Positions 31,213-39,483 of a stretch of DNA of 64,000 nucleotides are shown one piece after another. Under the pieces are notes generated by a model, which had not been told where the DNA came from, made no database searches, and was given only the letters and a program-made list of their open reading frames with translations. This stretch comes from Thioclava atlantica. GTDB taxonomy: Bacteria > Pseudomonadota > Alphaproteobacteria > Rhodobacterales > Rhodobacteraceae. The stretch is taken from positions 1 through 64,000 of the forward strand of contig NZ_AQRC01000011.1 of NCBI RefSeq assembly GCF_000737065.1. The letters are read 5' to 3'. The position numbers and the translations under genes are program-made. Numbering within the stretch: position 1 is the first letter of the stretch; each line of letters starts with the position of its first letter.

Positions 31213-32847
31213 TCACCATCTCTCCACCTTGAACAATGGGCGCGATGTATCACCCGTATCGATCGGGCGCAGCCCTTCGGTTGTCGAGACGGCCGAGTTC
31301 GTGCCCTTCAATGTCCCTTTTCTTTCACGGGTTCTGCGTTCGGCCTTCGTCAGGCCCCGGCTTTCAGCTTCGATCTGGCGTTGCTGTCGGATCAGCTCAG
31401 CCAGCACCAGCTCATTAGACCCGGACTTGCCAAGGGCACGGGCCTTCCTCATCGCTTCGCGATATTCCCAGAGCGAGACGGGCGGAATTTCCAGGTTTCT
31501 GTACCGCGCCTCAACATACCGGCCATCGTCCAGTTCGACCCAGATCATTGAGATATCGCGAGGATCGTAGCGAACGACCACCTTTCCATCCCCGCGCCCA
31601 ATGTGGCCTGCAAGGGCATCGGACCAGTACCTTATCTGGAACAGATGGATGCCGTCACGCCTGATCTTGCGCAGTTCACTCGGCAGGAAGCTCACCTGAA
31701 AGGCTTCCATCTCGAAGGGGATGTCGCCTGTCATTTGCTCTGAGAGCGCCTCCCATTTGGCAACGGGCGTGCAGCCAAGACTTGAATGAATGCTGTTGTT
31801 GTAACGGCAGATTTCCAGAGCAAACCAGCGATCGAATTCGCTCAACGTCATCGTGGCCTTGCTTTCGGCGTCATAGTCGCCCTTTGCCGCGATCGAGGAT
31901 TGCGTTGTTCCCGGCAACAGGTGAACGGCCCCCATCATGGTGCCGATCAACCGTTCGATGTGACCACCGAAGTGAGGACTTGCTGGCGGTCGATAGACCA
32001 GATCGATCCCCCAATCCGCACAGGCCGACCGAAAGGCGCGCGACCGGAAATCGCGACCGTTATCGACGTGGATGCTGTGCGGTTTGCCCTGTGCCGGCCA
32101 AGGAACATCGCACGCCAATTCCGCAAGAAGTTCCTCCTTGAGGGCCACCGCCTGTGTCAGGCAAAGCGCCACTGACAGACGCGAAGGTGCCTCGAGAGAG
32201 GTGTAATATCCGGTCACCATCCGCGTTGCGACGTCGATCGCCAGCGTGACCCAAGGCCGCCCAATTGGTTTGCGTTCAAAGCCGTCGACAAGAATGATGT
32301 CCGCCGGTGTATGATCAATTTGGACGATCTCCAGTGGCATACTGGCCTTGTTCTCACCTGTGACCGGCGCAAATTTCTGGCGGGCCGCCTTTGCGCCCTC
32401 TCGTGCCTTCGCAACTTCGCGGGCATCCATCGCATCCAGACGACGCTGAACCGTTCGCCGTGTCGGCGGTTGCAAGCCCTCCTGCCAGCAAGCGCTGCGG
32501 ATTTCTGTCACGACGCGCGACAAGCTCGAACGCTCCCGGCGCAAGAAATAGCGGCGAAGGTGCTCCTCGATTACCGCTTCGACTTTGCTGGATATTAACA
32601 TCGTCCCGGTCGGGCGGCCCCGTTTCCGCGGAGCCAGAGCGCTGGTGCGCCCACCCTCTTCCGCCAACCGTTTTATCCAACGCCAGACCGTCGCCCTGCT
32701 GACACCAAGCTCCCAAACGGCGTCATTGATGCCACGTTCCAGGCTGCCAGTCCCATTGAGATATGCCTGAACAAGAGGGCGCAGCACCGCGGCCCTGCGC
32801 GCCTCTTCAGCACCAACAGCAACGCAGTCTTCGCCATCACCATCCAT
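31213..32847 (-). CDS. tniA: TniA Mu-type DDE transposase, copy 2
   Basis: This 544-residue transposase, starting at ATG 32847, is the same length as copy 1 and has few amino-acid differences. Catalytic residues are in VQIDHTPADIILVD, IHVDNGRDF and GHIERLIG, and a Mu C-terminal domain follows. No stop or frameshift is present, so the copy is potentially active. A TTG five codons upstream is in frame but lacks support from copy 1, where the equivalent start is also the ATG before the acidic run. Confidence 0.9.
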   Translation of the reverse strand: MDGDGEDCVAVGAEEARRAAVLRPLVQAYLNGTGSLERGINDAVWELGVSRATVWRWIKRLAEEGGRTSALAPRKRGRPTGTMLISSKVEAVIEEHLRRYFLRRERSSLSRVVTEIRSACWQEGLQPPTRRTVQRRLDAMDAREVAKAREGAKAARQKFAPVTGENKASMPLEIVQIDHTPADIILVDGFERKPIGRPWVTLAIDVATRMVTGYYTSLEAPSRLSVALCLTQAVALKEELLAELACDVPWPAQGKPHSIHVDNGRDFRSRAFRSACADWGIDLVYRPPASPHFGGHIERLIGTMMGAVHLLPGTTQSSIAAKGDYDAESKATMTLSEFDRWFALEICRYNNSIHSSLGCTPVAKWEALSEQMTGDIPFEMEAFQVSFLPSELRKIRRDGIHLFQIRYWSDALAGHIGRGDGKVVVRYDPRDISMIWVELDDGRYVEARYRNLEIPPVSLWEYREAMRKARALGKSGSNELVLAELIRQQRQIEAESRGLTKAERRTRERKGTLKGTNSAVSTTEGLRPIDTGDTSRPLFKVERW

Positions 32848-32878
32848 CGATATTTGCCGCAAATGTCTGTGAACCCTG

Positions 32879-32993
32879 TCTCAGGTTTAAGGGCAAAAAT
32901 ATCAGAATTAAAGGCAAAATCTCATATTTAAGGGCAAAGCTCAGCCGTTGATTTCGTTGGATTTCCCATCTCACAATTAAGGGCTACGCGACA
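32879..32993. repeat. Right-end transposase-binding repeats of copy 2
   Basis: Four motifs with the TTAAGGGCA core (one of them degenerate, TAAAGGCA) are arranged as in copy 1, ending in CGCGACA. The spacing between motifs is the same in both copies. Confidence 0.78.
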
Positions 32994-33257
32994 GGAGTCC
33001 AGCATACATACGATATTATACTATCGCAACACCAAGTATAAAGACGCATAATGAAGTTTATGTTAAATTTCGAAGAATTCAGCGCGTAGGGACTTATTAT
33101 GCAGCCTAAAGTCGACATCAAACTGCATCGGATTGTTTCATCCGAGCAGACAAATGTTGCTGACTACATTTAGATCGTTCCGTTCCTCCATTAATCGTGA
33201 AGCATCTGATGTGATGTCAATTTCCAGGCCAGAGTCCTTTTCTTGCAGAATCGCTGG
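32994..33257. other. AT-rich gap between transposon copy 2 and the metal island
   Basis: This stretch is visibly richer in A and T than its surroundings. It contains only a 24-codon frame from ATG 33100 that resembles nothing I know. It does not continue the TniB-like gene interrupted on the other side of the transposon. Confidence 0.5.
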
Positions 33258-33620
33258 CTACCCGTCACGCGCCCACGCAATTGCGGACTCGGTATCGCTG
33301 GATTCGAACCACTGCATCTCGGAGCCCGTCAATAGGTTGACCACCCGTGCGCCCCATTCCATCCATCTGCGTTCTCCGACAACCGCTATGCGACCGAAAT
33401 CGTTCGCGTGGGCGGTGTCGACCTTCAGATCTTCTAGCATCGCCGAAGGCTCTTCGTAGCCCTCGAAACTTGTAAGGTCGAGAACCAGACCCGGATTATC
33501 GGTTGTTCCAAGACGCTCATGAAGCAGCGCGTGCATTTACTTGAATTCTGTCTCCGTCAACTTGCCTTCGCAGACGAGCCCGATGACATCATCACGCTCG
33601 GTCAGCGTTTCCTTGAACAT
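33258..33620 (-). pseudogene. SpoIIAA-like (STAS-related) protein with an in-frame stop
   Basis: The reading frame from ATG 33620 gives MFKETLTERDDVIGLVCEGK then LTETEFK, hits TAA at 33537-33539, and continues in the same frame with MHALLHERLG and LVLDLTSFEGYEEPSAMLED, then FGRIAVVGERRWMEW to the stop near 33258. The total of about 120 codons equals the usual length of SpoIIAA-like family proteins (small cytoplasmic alpha/beta proteins of unclear role). The TAA therefore splits one gene rather than separating two. The 5' end overlaps the upstream CDF gene by 29 bases, placing it last in the operon controlled by the MerR-type promoter at 35338-35368. Confidence 0.75.
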
Positions 33621-34557
33621 TGGTCTTCTCCTTTTCACTTGCGTTGCCGTGACCGTAGAGATCGGCGTTCTGATGAGCGCGATCCTCGTGCTCGAATTCG
33701 AGGCTGGAATGGCTGATGCCGAATTCTTCCTTCAGCCGCTCCTTGATCGCGCTCTTGATCTCTTCGATCTTCGACCATCCCTCGGCTGCCACGACGACAT
33801 GACAGTCGAGCGCAGCCTCGTGCTCTTGCATTTGCCAGAGATGGACGTGGTGGACGTCGGCGACGCCTTCGACTTTCCGCATCGCTTCGACGACGGCCTC
33901 GTTGTCGATGTCCGGCGGGCTCCCGAGCATCAGGGTTCGGATTGGGCCGCCTATTTCAGTGAAAGACAGATACAGGATGTAGGTCGCGATGCCGATGGTG
34001 ATGGCAGGATCGACCCAACGCATGTCGTAAAGGATGATCAGCGACCCAGCGACGATAACCGCGACCGAAGCAAGCGCATCCGAAAGGTTGTGGAGAAAAA
34101 GCGCACGGATGTTCACGCTCCCCTTCTGCATCGAATAGGTCAGCATTGCGGTCAGCGTGTCGACCACAAGCGCGATTCCACCGAGAATGACGACGGTCCA
34201 CCCCATGACTTCGGGTGGATCAATCATGCGCATGCCACCTTCGTAGATCAGATAGAAGCCGATCACGATGAGGGTGGTGTAGTTGATCAGGGCCGCGACG
34301 ATTTCGACCCGGCCATAGCCGAAGGTCATGCGCTCATCGGCCGGGCGGCGCGCGATCTTGCGTGCGGCAAAGGCAATGACAAGCGAGGCCATATCGGAAA
34401 AGTTGTGCAGCGCATCGGCGATCAGTGCCAGGCTGCCCGACAATATGCCCCCGACGATTTGCGCAACGGTAAGAAGCCCGTTCGCCCAGATCGCGATGGC
34501 AACCCGCCGATCGCCAGAATCCGGATCGATATGCGCGTGCCCGTGGTCATGTGGCAT
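33592..34557 (-). CDS. Cation diffusion facilitator (CzcD/ZitB-like) efflux transporter
   Basis: This 321-residue inner-membrane antiporter has a His-rich N terminus (MPHDHGHAHIDPD), six membrane segments and the transport-site motifs ALHNFSD (TM2) and HNLSDA (TM5), each with the metal-binding His/Asp pair of Zn/Cd/Co exporters. A cytoplasmic ferredoxin-like C-terminal domain (ADVHHVHLW) completes it. The start at 34557 gives the natural His-rich N terminus and a 10-base overlap with the transglutaminase-like gene. It exports divalent metal in exchange for protons and belongs to the MerR-controlled metal island. Confidence 0.92.
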   Translation of the reverse strand: MPHDHGHAHIDPDSGDRRVAIAIWANGLLTVAQIVGGILSGSLALIADALHNFSDMASLVIAFAARKIARRPADERMTFGYGRVEIVAALINYTTLIVIGFYLIYEGGMRMIDPPEVMGWTVVILGGIALVVDTLTAMLTYSMQKGSVNIRALFLHNLSDALASVAVIVAGSLIILYDMRWVDPAITIGIATYILYLSFTEIGGPIRTLMLGSPPDIDNEAVVEAMRKVEGVADVHHVHLWQMQEHEAALDCHVVVAAEGWSKIEEIKSAIKERLKEEFGISHSSLEFEHEDRAHQNADLYGHGNASEKEKTNVQGNADRA

Positions 34558-35302
34558 TGGCAGGCTCCTCATGCGCGTGTGTCGCGCGTCGGTCAGTCTT
34601 GAGGCGGTCGCTGCGGAAACCACGAACGCGCGCATTCATCCAGTGGCGTATGATATGACGGTAAAGGGCACCACGCAGCCATCCAAAGGATTGCTCATGG
34701 GAAAAATAGAAGGCGTCCGGCGTATCAAACACGCCGAAATCCTGCACGATGCCGGTTTTCTGAATGTAGGTATCTTCTCCGTTCCAGGCGACGGGAGGCG
34801 CGCCAAGGCAATCCGTGCCCGCGCCATAACCGCAGAGACTTTCTGTGTCCGAGAATGACGTTTGCAGGACATCGAGGAAAGCGTCATCCAGGATGAAGCC
34901 TTCAAGGTTGATCCAGGCACCTTGAAATTCGATCTCGACCCATGAGTGGAGAATTTCCTGCGGAGCAAGCGGATACACCAGCTCAGGGACAACACCGCGC
35001 TGCAAGCCTTTGTGGATCGTAAACCCATGCAACCGGCAACGAATGCCGACACCACGCAGCAGCGCCATCAAGAGCGTGCTTTTGGTATTGCACTGCCCAT
35101 AGCCGTCGGAAAGCACTTCGGATGCGGGGATGTCGTCAGCTCGATTGTATCCGAACGCGATTTCATTCCGAACGAAATCATAGGCAGCTCCGATCCGATC
35201 GTATTCGGATAAGCCGCGCCAGCTGCGGTTCTCAATTAGACGCGCAAGAGGCGCGGCATCAAAATCCAGTAGTTTGGTGGGTACAAGTAGGGGGTCGATC
35301 AT
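34547..35302 (-). CDS. Transglutaminase-like domain protein
   Basis: This protein of about 251 residues has the transglutaminase/protease catalytic pattern: Cys in DGYGQCNTKSTLLMALLR, His in ILHSWVEIEFQGAWINLE, and a following Asp. Bacterial members act as cysteine proteases or amidases on peptides or cell-wall linked substrates. The true role here is unknown. The start is ATG 35302, or TTG 35308, which has a better-spaced GAGGAG. Both lie downstream of the MerR-type promoter whose -10 is at 35338-35343, so an earlier in-frame ATG at 35338 is excluded. First gene of the operon with the CDF exporter. Confidence 0.78.
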   Translation of the reverse strand: MIDPLLVPTKLLDFDAAPLARLIENRSWRGLSEYDRIGAAYDFVRNEIAFGYNRADDIPASEVLSDGYGQCNTKSTLLMALLRGVGIRCRLHGFTIHKGLQRGVVPELVYPLAPQEILHSWVEIEFQGAWINLEGFILDDAFLDVLQTSFSDTESLCGYGAGTDCLGAPPVAWNGEDTYIQKTGIVQDFGVFDTPDAFYFSHEQSFGWLRGALYRHIIRHWMNARVRGFRSDRLKTDRRATHAHEEPANAT

Positions 35303-35337
35303 CTGCAACGGGTCGCTCCTCGAATCGTCTTGGAACA

Positions 35338-35368
35338 AGACTAATTGCTATAGTCACTATAGCTTCAA
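35338..35368 (-). promoter_or_regulatory. MerR-type promoter upstream of the transglutaminase-CDF operon
   Basis: On the minus strand TTGAAG (35368-35363) and TAGTCT (35343-35338) are separated by 19 bp that contain the dyad GCTATAGTGACTATAGC. The overlong spacer with a central palindrome is the hallmark of MerR-family activated promoters. One of four such sites in this island. Confidence 0.75.
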
Positions 35369-35397
35369 TCCTTTCTTTCAGAAAGAATCTCCCGCAA

Positions 35398-35997
35398 CTA
35401 TTTGTCCGTGTGAACCGCTTTGTGGTGTTCGCCGTGTGCGTCGCGCAGGATGTCGATACCGCCCCAGGCCGCGATCCCGGCGACGATCACACCGACGACA
35501 AGGTCCGGCCAGTTGGTTCCTAGCCAAGCGACGAGGCCACCGGCCACGACGATCCCGAGGTTCGCGGCGAAATCGTTGTAACTGAAGGTGTTGGCCGCGC
35601 GGATATTGACGTTTGGATTTTTGAGCTTAGCGAGCAGCCAAACGCAGACTGCGTTGATAGCCGCCGCGATCAGGGCCATTGCAATCATGATCGTCCCGAG
35701 CGGATCTGACCCACCGATGTAGCGGCGCCACGCATCGTAGAGGATGCCTGCAGCGAACAGGATCAGCAGCCCGCCGGAAACGTTCGCCGCCCCGCGTTTC
35801 CATTTGGCGGATCGGGACAAAGCGAAAAGGCTGATCGCGTAGACGAAGCTGTCGGAGAGGTTATCGAGCCCGTTGGCGATCAGGGCACTTGAGTCGCCGA
35901 AGGCGCCTGTTGCGAAAAAAGCCACGGCCAAACCGATATTGAGCGCCAGAACGATCCAAAGCGTCCGTCTCTCCATTGAATCTTGTCTAGCGGCCAT
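35398..35997 (-). CDS. Short cation diffusion facilitator-like transporter
   Basis: The 199-residue membrane protein contains six hydrophobic segments and CDF motifs NGLDNLSDSFVYAIS and NTFSYNDFAAN. It lacks the usual C-terminal cytoplasmic domain, ending soon after the last helix with a His-rich tail (DAHGEHHKAVH). CDF proteins without that domain are known. The metal-binding His of TM2 is replaced by Asn/Asp, which may change specificity. It follows merR by about 80 bases on the same strand and is probably co-transcribed with it. Confidence 0.8.
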   Translation of the reverse strand: MAARQDSMERRTLWIVLALNIGLAVAFFATGAFGDSSALIANGLDNLSDSFVYAISLFALSRSAKWKRGAANVSGGLLILFAAGILYDAWRRYIGGSDPLGTIMIAMALIAAAINAVCVWLLAKLKNPNVNIRAANTFSYNDFAANLGIVVAGGLVAWLGTNWPDLVVGVIVAGIAAWGGIDILRDAHGEHHKAVHTDK

Positions 35998-36079
35998 TTT
36001 GTGGTTCCAGCTTGTGTTGTACGACACATTAACTTCTGCGGCAGATCTGCGTTCCAGCCGGAATGTTGGCTGAATTCCT

Positions 36080-36508
36080 TCAGGCCCCGATTTCCTCGTG
36101 TTCGGTCAAGCATTCCGAATGGTCCCGCAACACCTCAAGCACCTTGCAATCTCCCGTCCGCCCGCCGCTGCATTCGTGAACCATGCGTTTCAGTTCCGTG
36201 CGCAGCGCCTTCAGGCGGGCCATGCGCTGCTCCACCTGTTTGAGCTGGCGACGCGCGATGGCATCAGCCTCATCACAGGGCCGGTTGGGATGGTCGCTGA
36301 GGTCGAGCAGCTCGCGGATCGCATCGAGCGAGAAACCGAGTTGTCGCGAATGGCGGATGAAGGACAGCCGGTCGAGCTGTGCATTGTCGTAGCGCCTCTG
36401 CCCGCCTTCGGTCCTGCCAGGTTCGGGCATGAGCCCAATCTGTTCGTAGTACCGGATGGTCTGCACCTTCGTGCCAGTCTTCTTTGACAGAGTACCGATC
36501 GTGAGCAT
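36080..36508 (-). CDS. MerR-family metal-responsive regulator (CadR/PbrR/ZntR type)
   Basis: This 142-residue protein begins at ATG 36508, which follows a GGAGG with ideal spacing. It has the MerR helix-turn-helix (IGTLSKKTGTKVQTIRYYEQ), a long dimerisation helix and a C-terminal metal loop CSGGRTGDC. The cysteines fall at positions 78, 113 and 121, the three-Cys set of divalent-metal sensors such as CadR and PbrR. CueR-type sensors lack Cys78. It would twist the 19-bp spacers of target promoters to activate transcription. Four candidate target promoters are present in this island, one directly upstream on the opposite strand. Zn, Cd or Pb cannot be separated from sequence. Confidence 0.93.
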   Translation of the reverse strand: MLTIGTLSKKTGTKVQTIRYYEQIGLMPEPGRTEGGQRRYDNAQLDRLSFIRHSRQLGFSLDAIRELLDLSDHPNRPCDEADAIARRQLKQVEQRMARLKALRTELKRMVHECSGGRTGDCKVLEVLRDHSECLTEHEEIGA

Positions 36509-36613
36509 TTTCGCCTCCATGAAAAAGATACAGTTTGTGTAGGTTTTGCCGTCGGAATAAACAAGTGTCGGTTTCACAGACGCGTGAGTTCAAGCTATAC
36601 CATGATTTCGTGC

Positions 36614-36644
36614 TTGAACCTCTAGCGGCTAGAGGATGTATCCG
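36614..36644 (+). promoter_or_regulatory. MerR-type promoter of the SCO-Dsb-LspA-Lnt operon
   Basis: TTGAAC (36614-36619) and TATCCG (36639-36644) are 19 bp apart, and the spacer contains the near-perfect dyad CCTCTAGCGGCTAGAGG. The arrangement closely follows the zntA-type promoter, where the -10 is also TATCC-rich. The first gene downstream starts at 36680. Confidence 0.85.
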
Positions 36645-36679
36645 CACTTGCAATAAGAATCAAAAACAGGCGAACAGGA

Positions 36680-37282
36680 TTGTCCCTTACATCGGCACAG
36701 AAGTTTCTTTGGGTTTTGGCAGGCGTGGCAGCGCTTGCCTTCGTATGGCTCTTGCTATGGTCCGATTATCGTGCCGATAGCGCCCGAACTGACGCCGAGC
36801 CGCCTTTTTTCGCTGAGTTCGAACTGACGGACCACCAGGGTATGGTTCAAACCGAGGAGGACTTTGCGGGGCGCTGGATGCTGGTTTTTTTCGGCTTTAC
36901 CAACTGCCCCGACGTCTGCCCGACGACCCTATCTGAGGTCGCGGCGGTGATGGACGGTCTGGGCGACGATGCCGCCAAGGTCCAGCCGATTTTCATCACC
37001 ATCGACCCCGAACGGGACACGCCCGCCGCACTCGCCGAATACGTCCCGCTGTTCGATGCGGGCATCATCGGTCTGACCGGCACGCCGGAACAGATCGCCG
37101 CCACATCCGAGACGTTTCCGATCTTCTTTGAACGCGTCGAAGAGGCTGCGGCGCCGGATGGTTACACGATGGGCCACACGTCGCATTTGTTCCTCTTCGA
37201 TCCCGACGCGGGCTTCGCCGACTCGTGGCCCTACGGCACCTCCGCCGAAGAGATACTCGCCGATCTGGAAGAGAGGTTCTGA
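36680..37282 (+). CDS. SCO1/SenC-family protein (first of two)
   Basis: This protein of about 200 residues has an N-terminal membrane anchor (about residues 9-28) and a periplasmic thioredoxin fold. The copper-binding CPDVCP motif is in FFGFTNCPDVCPTTLSE and the ligand His in GHTSHLFLF, so the full C-x3-C...H site is present. SCO proteins metallate or reduce the CuA centre of cytochrome oxidase, or act as thiol reductases. Translation likely begins at TTG 36680 with AACAGG upstream, because no ATG fits between the promoter and the anchor. It is the first gene of the operon that starts at the promoter at 36614. Confidence 0.9.
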   Translation: MSLTSAQKFLWVLAGVAALAFVWLLLWSDYRADSARTDAEPPFFAEFELTDHQGMVQTEEDFAGRWMLVFFGFTNCPDVCPTTLSEVAAVMDGLGDDAAKVQPIFITIDPERDTPAALAEYVPLFDAGIIGLTGTPEQIAATSETFPIFFERVEEAAAPDGYTMGHTSHLFLFDPDAGFADSWPYGTSAEEILADLEERF

Positions 37283-37287
37283 CCGAC

Positions 37288-37710
37288 ATGAACCGTATGT
37301 CCGGAGAAACAGCCCTCGGGCTGGCGTGGATCATCGCGCTCGTCGCCTCGCTTGCCGTGCTTTTTGTCGGCGAGGTGCTGGGGCAGACGCCCTGTGTGCT
37401 GTGCTGGTTCCAGCGCGCCTTCATGTTCCCCTTGGCCATTGTCCTCGGGCTCGGCCTTTGGTGGCGGGACGGCCGCGTGGGGCGCTACGGCATCGCATTG
37501 GCGCTTGGCGGCGGCGCAATCGCCCTCTGGCACATGGGGCTGTACGTCGGTCTTGTTCCCGAACGCGTCCAGCCCTGCACGGCCACCGGCCCCTCTTGCA
37601 CCGATGACAACCAACTGGTCTTCGGCATCCCTATCCCGCTGATGGCGCTCGCCGCCTTCGCGCTGATCGGGGCGCTGTCGGCCCTTTCATTGAAGGACAC
37701 ACGAACATGA
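37288..37710 (+). CDS. DsbB/BdbC-like disulfide bond formation protein
   Basis: This 140-residue membrane protein has four hydrophobic segments and two periplasmic cysteine pairs: CVLCW at the end of TM1 and PCTATGPSC between TM3 and TM4. It re-oxidises a DsbA partner and passes electrons to quinone. The ATG at 37288 lies 6 bases after the SCO stop. The following DsbA-like gene overlaps by 4 bases, making a self-contained oxidase pair. The size and the TGPSC loop suit the BdbC-like short form. Confidence 0.9.
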   Translation: MNRMSGETALGLAWIIALVASLAVLFVGEVLGQTPCVLCWFQRAFMFPLAIVLGLGLWWRDGRVGRYGIALALGGGAIALWHMGLYVGLVPERVQPCTATGPSCTDDNQLVFGIPIPLMALAAFALIGALSALSLKDTRT

Positions 37711-38366
37711 ATCGACGCGGCCTGATCCTGTCCGTTCTTGCCCTCGGCGCCGCCGGTTTCGGCGGAGCCACCTGGTTTGCAATCCGCCCCGGCCCAGTGG
37801 CCGAAGCGGAGCCCGTTGCTCCGGAACTTGCGGAGGCGATGATCCGCCCCTACTCGCCCATCCTCGGGCCTGCGGATGCGCCCGTCACGATCGTCGAATT
37901 CTTCGATCCGGCCTGCGAGGCCTGTCGCGCCTTTCATCCCATCGTGAAGGACATCATGGCCGAGCATGGGGAAGCTGTCCGCGTCGTGATCCGCTACACG
38001 CCCTTCCACGGCGCGGCATCCGAGGAAGCCATCCGCGTGCTCGAAGCGGCGCGCATGCAGGACGTTTACGTGCCGGTGCTCGAGGCCGTTCTGCGGGAAC
38101 AGCCGAGATGGGCGTCGCACGGTGCCCCGGCGCCTGGCCTGATCCTTCAGATCGCCGCCACGGCCGGACTCGATGCCGAAGCCGCGCGCACGCAAATGCT
38201 GGCACCCGGTGTCGTGGCGATCCTTAACCAGGATCGTGCTGACGTCGAGGCCGTGGGAATTCGCCAGACGCCCACATTCTTTGTGAACGGCAAGCCGCTC
38301 GATCCATTCGGGGAGGCAGAGTTGCGTCGTCTGGTGGCCGCCGAAGTCGCTGCCGCGCAAAGCTGA
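37707..38366 (+). CDS. DsbA/BdbD-family thiol:disulfide oxidoreductase
   Basis: This 219-residue periplasmic protein has an N-terminal membrane segment and a thioredoxin fold with an inserted helical domain. Its active site is CEAC in FFDPACEACRAFHP (about residues 71-74), and the cis-Pro loop follows as RQTPTFFVNG. The BdbD-like length and the preceding DsbB-like gene show that they act together to oxidise exported proteins. The reading frame starts with ATG 37707, overlapping dsbB by 4 bases. In a metal-stress operon it could restore disulfides attacked by thiophilic metals. Confidence 0.9.
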   Translation: MNRRGLILSVLALGAAGFGGATWFAIRPGPVAEAEPVAPELAEAMIRPYSPILGPADAPVTIVEFFDPACEACRAFHPIVKDIMAEHGEAVRVVIRYTPFHGAASEEAIRVLEAARMQDVYVPVLEAVLREQPRWASHGAPAPGLILQIAATAGLDAEAARTQMLAPGVVAILNQDRADVEAVGIRQTPTFFVNGKPLDPFGEAELRRLVAAEVAAAQS

Positions 38367-38389
38367 ATGGAAAGGGCAGGATCAGAACG

Positions 38390-38857
38390 ATGAAAAAGTA
38401 TATTTTGACTGGCACACTGGCCGCGCTTTTGACCCTTGGAGGGCTCTCGGTGCCCGCGCTGGCCGGACCCGAGGATGTTGTCGTCGAGAACGCGTGGTCC
38501 CGCGCCTCCATCGGGATGAACCGTCCCGGGGCCGCTTACATGACGATCCGCAACACTGGCGACGAGCCGGTGACGCTGATCGGCCTTACAACACCGCTCG
38601 CGATGATGCCCGAAATCCACGAGACGAAGACCAATGCCGAAGGTGTGAGCTCCATGAGCCCGGCGGGGGAGATCGCGATCGCCCCGGGCGAGAGCGTCGC
38701 GCTCGAACCGGGGGGCCTGCACGCAATGCTGATGCGGCTACAAGAACCGATGACGGAAGGGGACACCTTTCCGCTGACCCTGCTTTTCGACGACGGAGGC
38801 GAAGTGACGGTCAAGGTGCCGATCCTCGGAATCGCCGCGCGGGGGCCAGAGGACTGA
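38390..38857 (+). CDS. PCu(A)C periplasmic copper chaperone
   Basis: This 155-residue secreted protein has a typical signal peptide (KKYILTGTLAALLTLGGLSVPALA) and the DUF461/PCu(A)C beta-sandwich. The copper(I) ligands are in MPEIHET, then GVSSM and LHAMLM, which reproduces the HxnMx21-23HxM pattern of the family. PCu(A)C delivers Cu(I) to CuA together with SCO, and here it lies directly before the second SCO gene. The gap to the next start is zero (stop and start overlap as TGATG). Confidence 0.9.
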   Translation: MKKYILTGTLAALLTLGGLSVPALAGPEDVVVENAWSRASIGMNRPGAAYMTIRNTGDEPVTLIGLTTPLAMMPEIHETKTNAEGVSSMSPAGEIAIAPGESVALEPGGLHAMLMRLQEPMTEGDTFPLTLLFDDGGEVTVKVPILGIAARGPED

Positions 38858-39483
38858 TGCGGCGACGGGCGGTCCTGGGGTACGGCGCGGCTGGTGTCGG
38901 GGCGGTCGCCCTGATGCTCTTCGTCGGTTGGTGGCAGGTCGATGGACCCGGTGGACCCGAACCTGTCGGGCAGCGGCCTGTGGCCCTGACCGAGATGGAT
39001 TTCCGTCTGACGGATCATGAGGGCAACGCGGTCGGGCCGGAAACCCTGATCGGTCGCCCGACGATGGCGTTCTTCGGCTTCACCTACTGTCCCGATGTCT
39101 GCCCGACCACGCTTTCTGACATTTCGGGATGGCTCGACGATCTGGGAGACGAGGCCGACGAGATGAACGTGGTTTTCATCACGGTCGATCCCGAGCGCGA
39201 CACTGTCGAAACGATGGCCGAATATGTCGGCTACTTCCATCCGGCGATCCGCGGCTGGACGGGACCGGAAGAGCAGATAGCGCGCGTCGCGGACGGCTTC
39301 CGCGCCACCTACGAGCGAGTACCGGCGGAGAGCGGCGATTACACGATGAACCACACCGCGAGCGTCTTCCTGTTCGCAGCCTCTGGGCGATTCGTCACCA
39401 TGATCGACTATCACGAGCCCAAAGAATTCGCGGTGCCGAAGATCCGCCGCGCGCTGGAAGAAGAAATGGAGGGGGCGACATGA
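38857..39483 (+). CDS. SCO1/SenC-family protein (second)
   Basis: This 208-residue anchored periplasmic protein has FFGFTYCPDVCPTTLSD with both metal/thiol cysteines and NHTASVFLF with the conserved His. It is about half identical by eye with the first SCO. The ATG at 38857 overlaps the PCu(A)C stop. The PCu(A)C-SCO pair forms the known CuA assembly unit. Two SCO paralogues in one operon suggest division of labour, for example copper transfer and thiol reduction. Its end overlaps the M23 peptidase by 4 bases. Confidence 0.9.
   Translation: MRRRAVLGYGAAGVGAVALMLFVGWWQVDGPGGPEPVGQRPVALTEMDFRLTDHEGNAVGPETLIGRPTMAFFGFTYCPDVCPTTLSDISGWLDDLGDEADEMNVVFITVDPERDTVETMAEYVGYFHPAIRGWTGPEEQIARVADGFRATYERVPAESGDYTMNHTASVFLFAASGRFVTMIDYHEPKEFAVPKIRRALEEEMEGAT

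Larger units (their letters stand above)
29488..32993 (-). mobile_element. TniA-TniB-TniQ transposon, copy 2 (3.5 kb, no cargo)
   Basis: This has the same length (3,506 bp) and gene order as copy 1, with TGTCGCG at 29488 and the complementary CGCGACA ending at 32993. It lies inside a TniB-like gene. The outside pentamers (GCCAT and GGAGT) do not match each other or those of copy 1, so no target duplication can be recognised. Both copies are in the same orientation and enclose the ptx locus as long direct repeats. Confidence 0.88.

Noticed and set aside
17642-32993. CRISPR-associated transposon (CAST)
   Set aside because: TniA-TniB-TniQ are present, but there is no Cas gene, no repeat-spacer array and no tRNA-like attachment site inside the elements.
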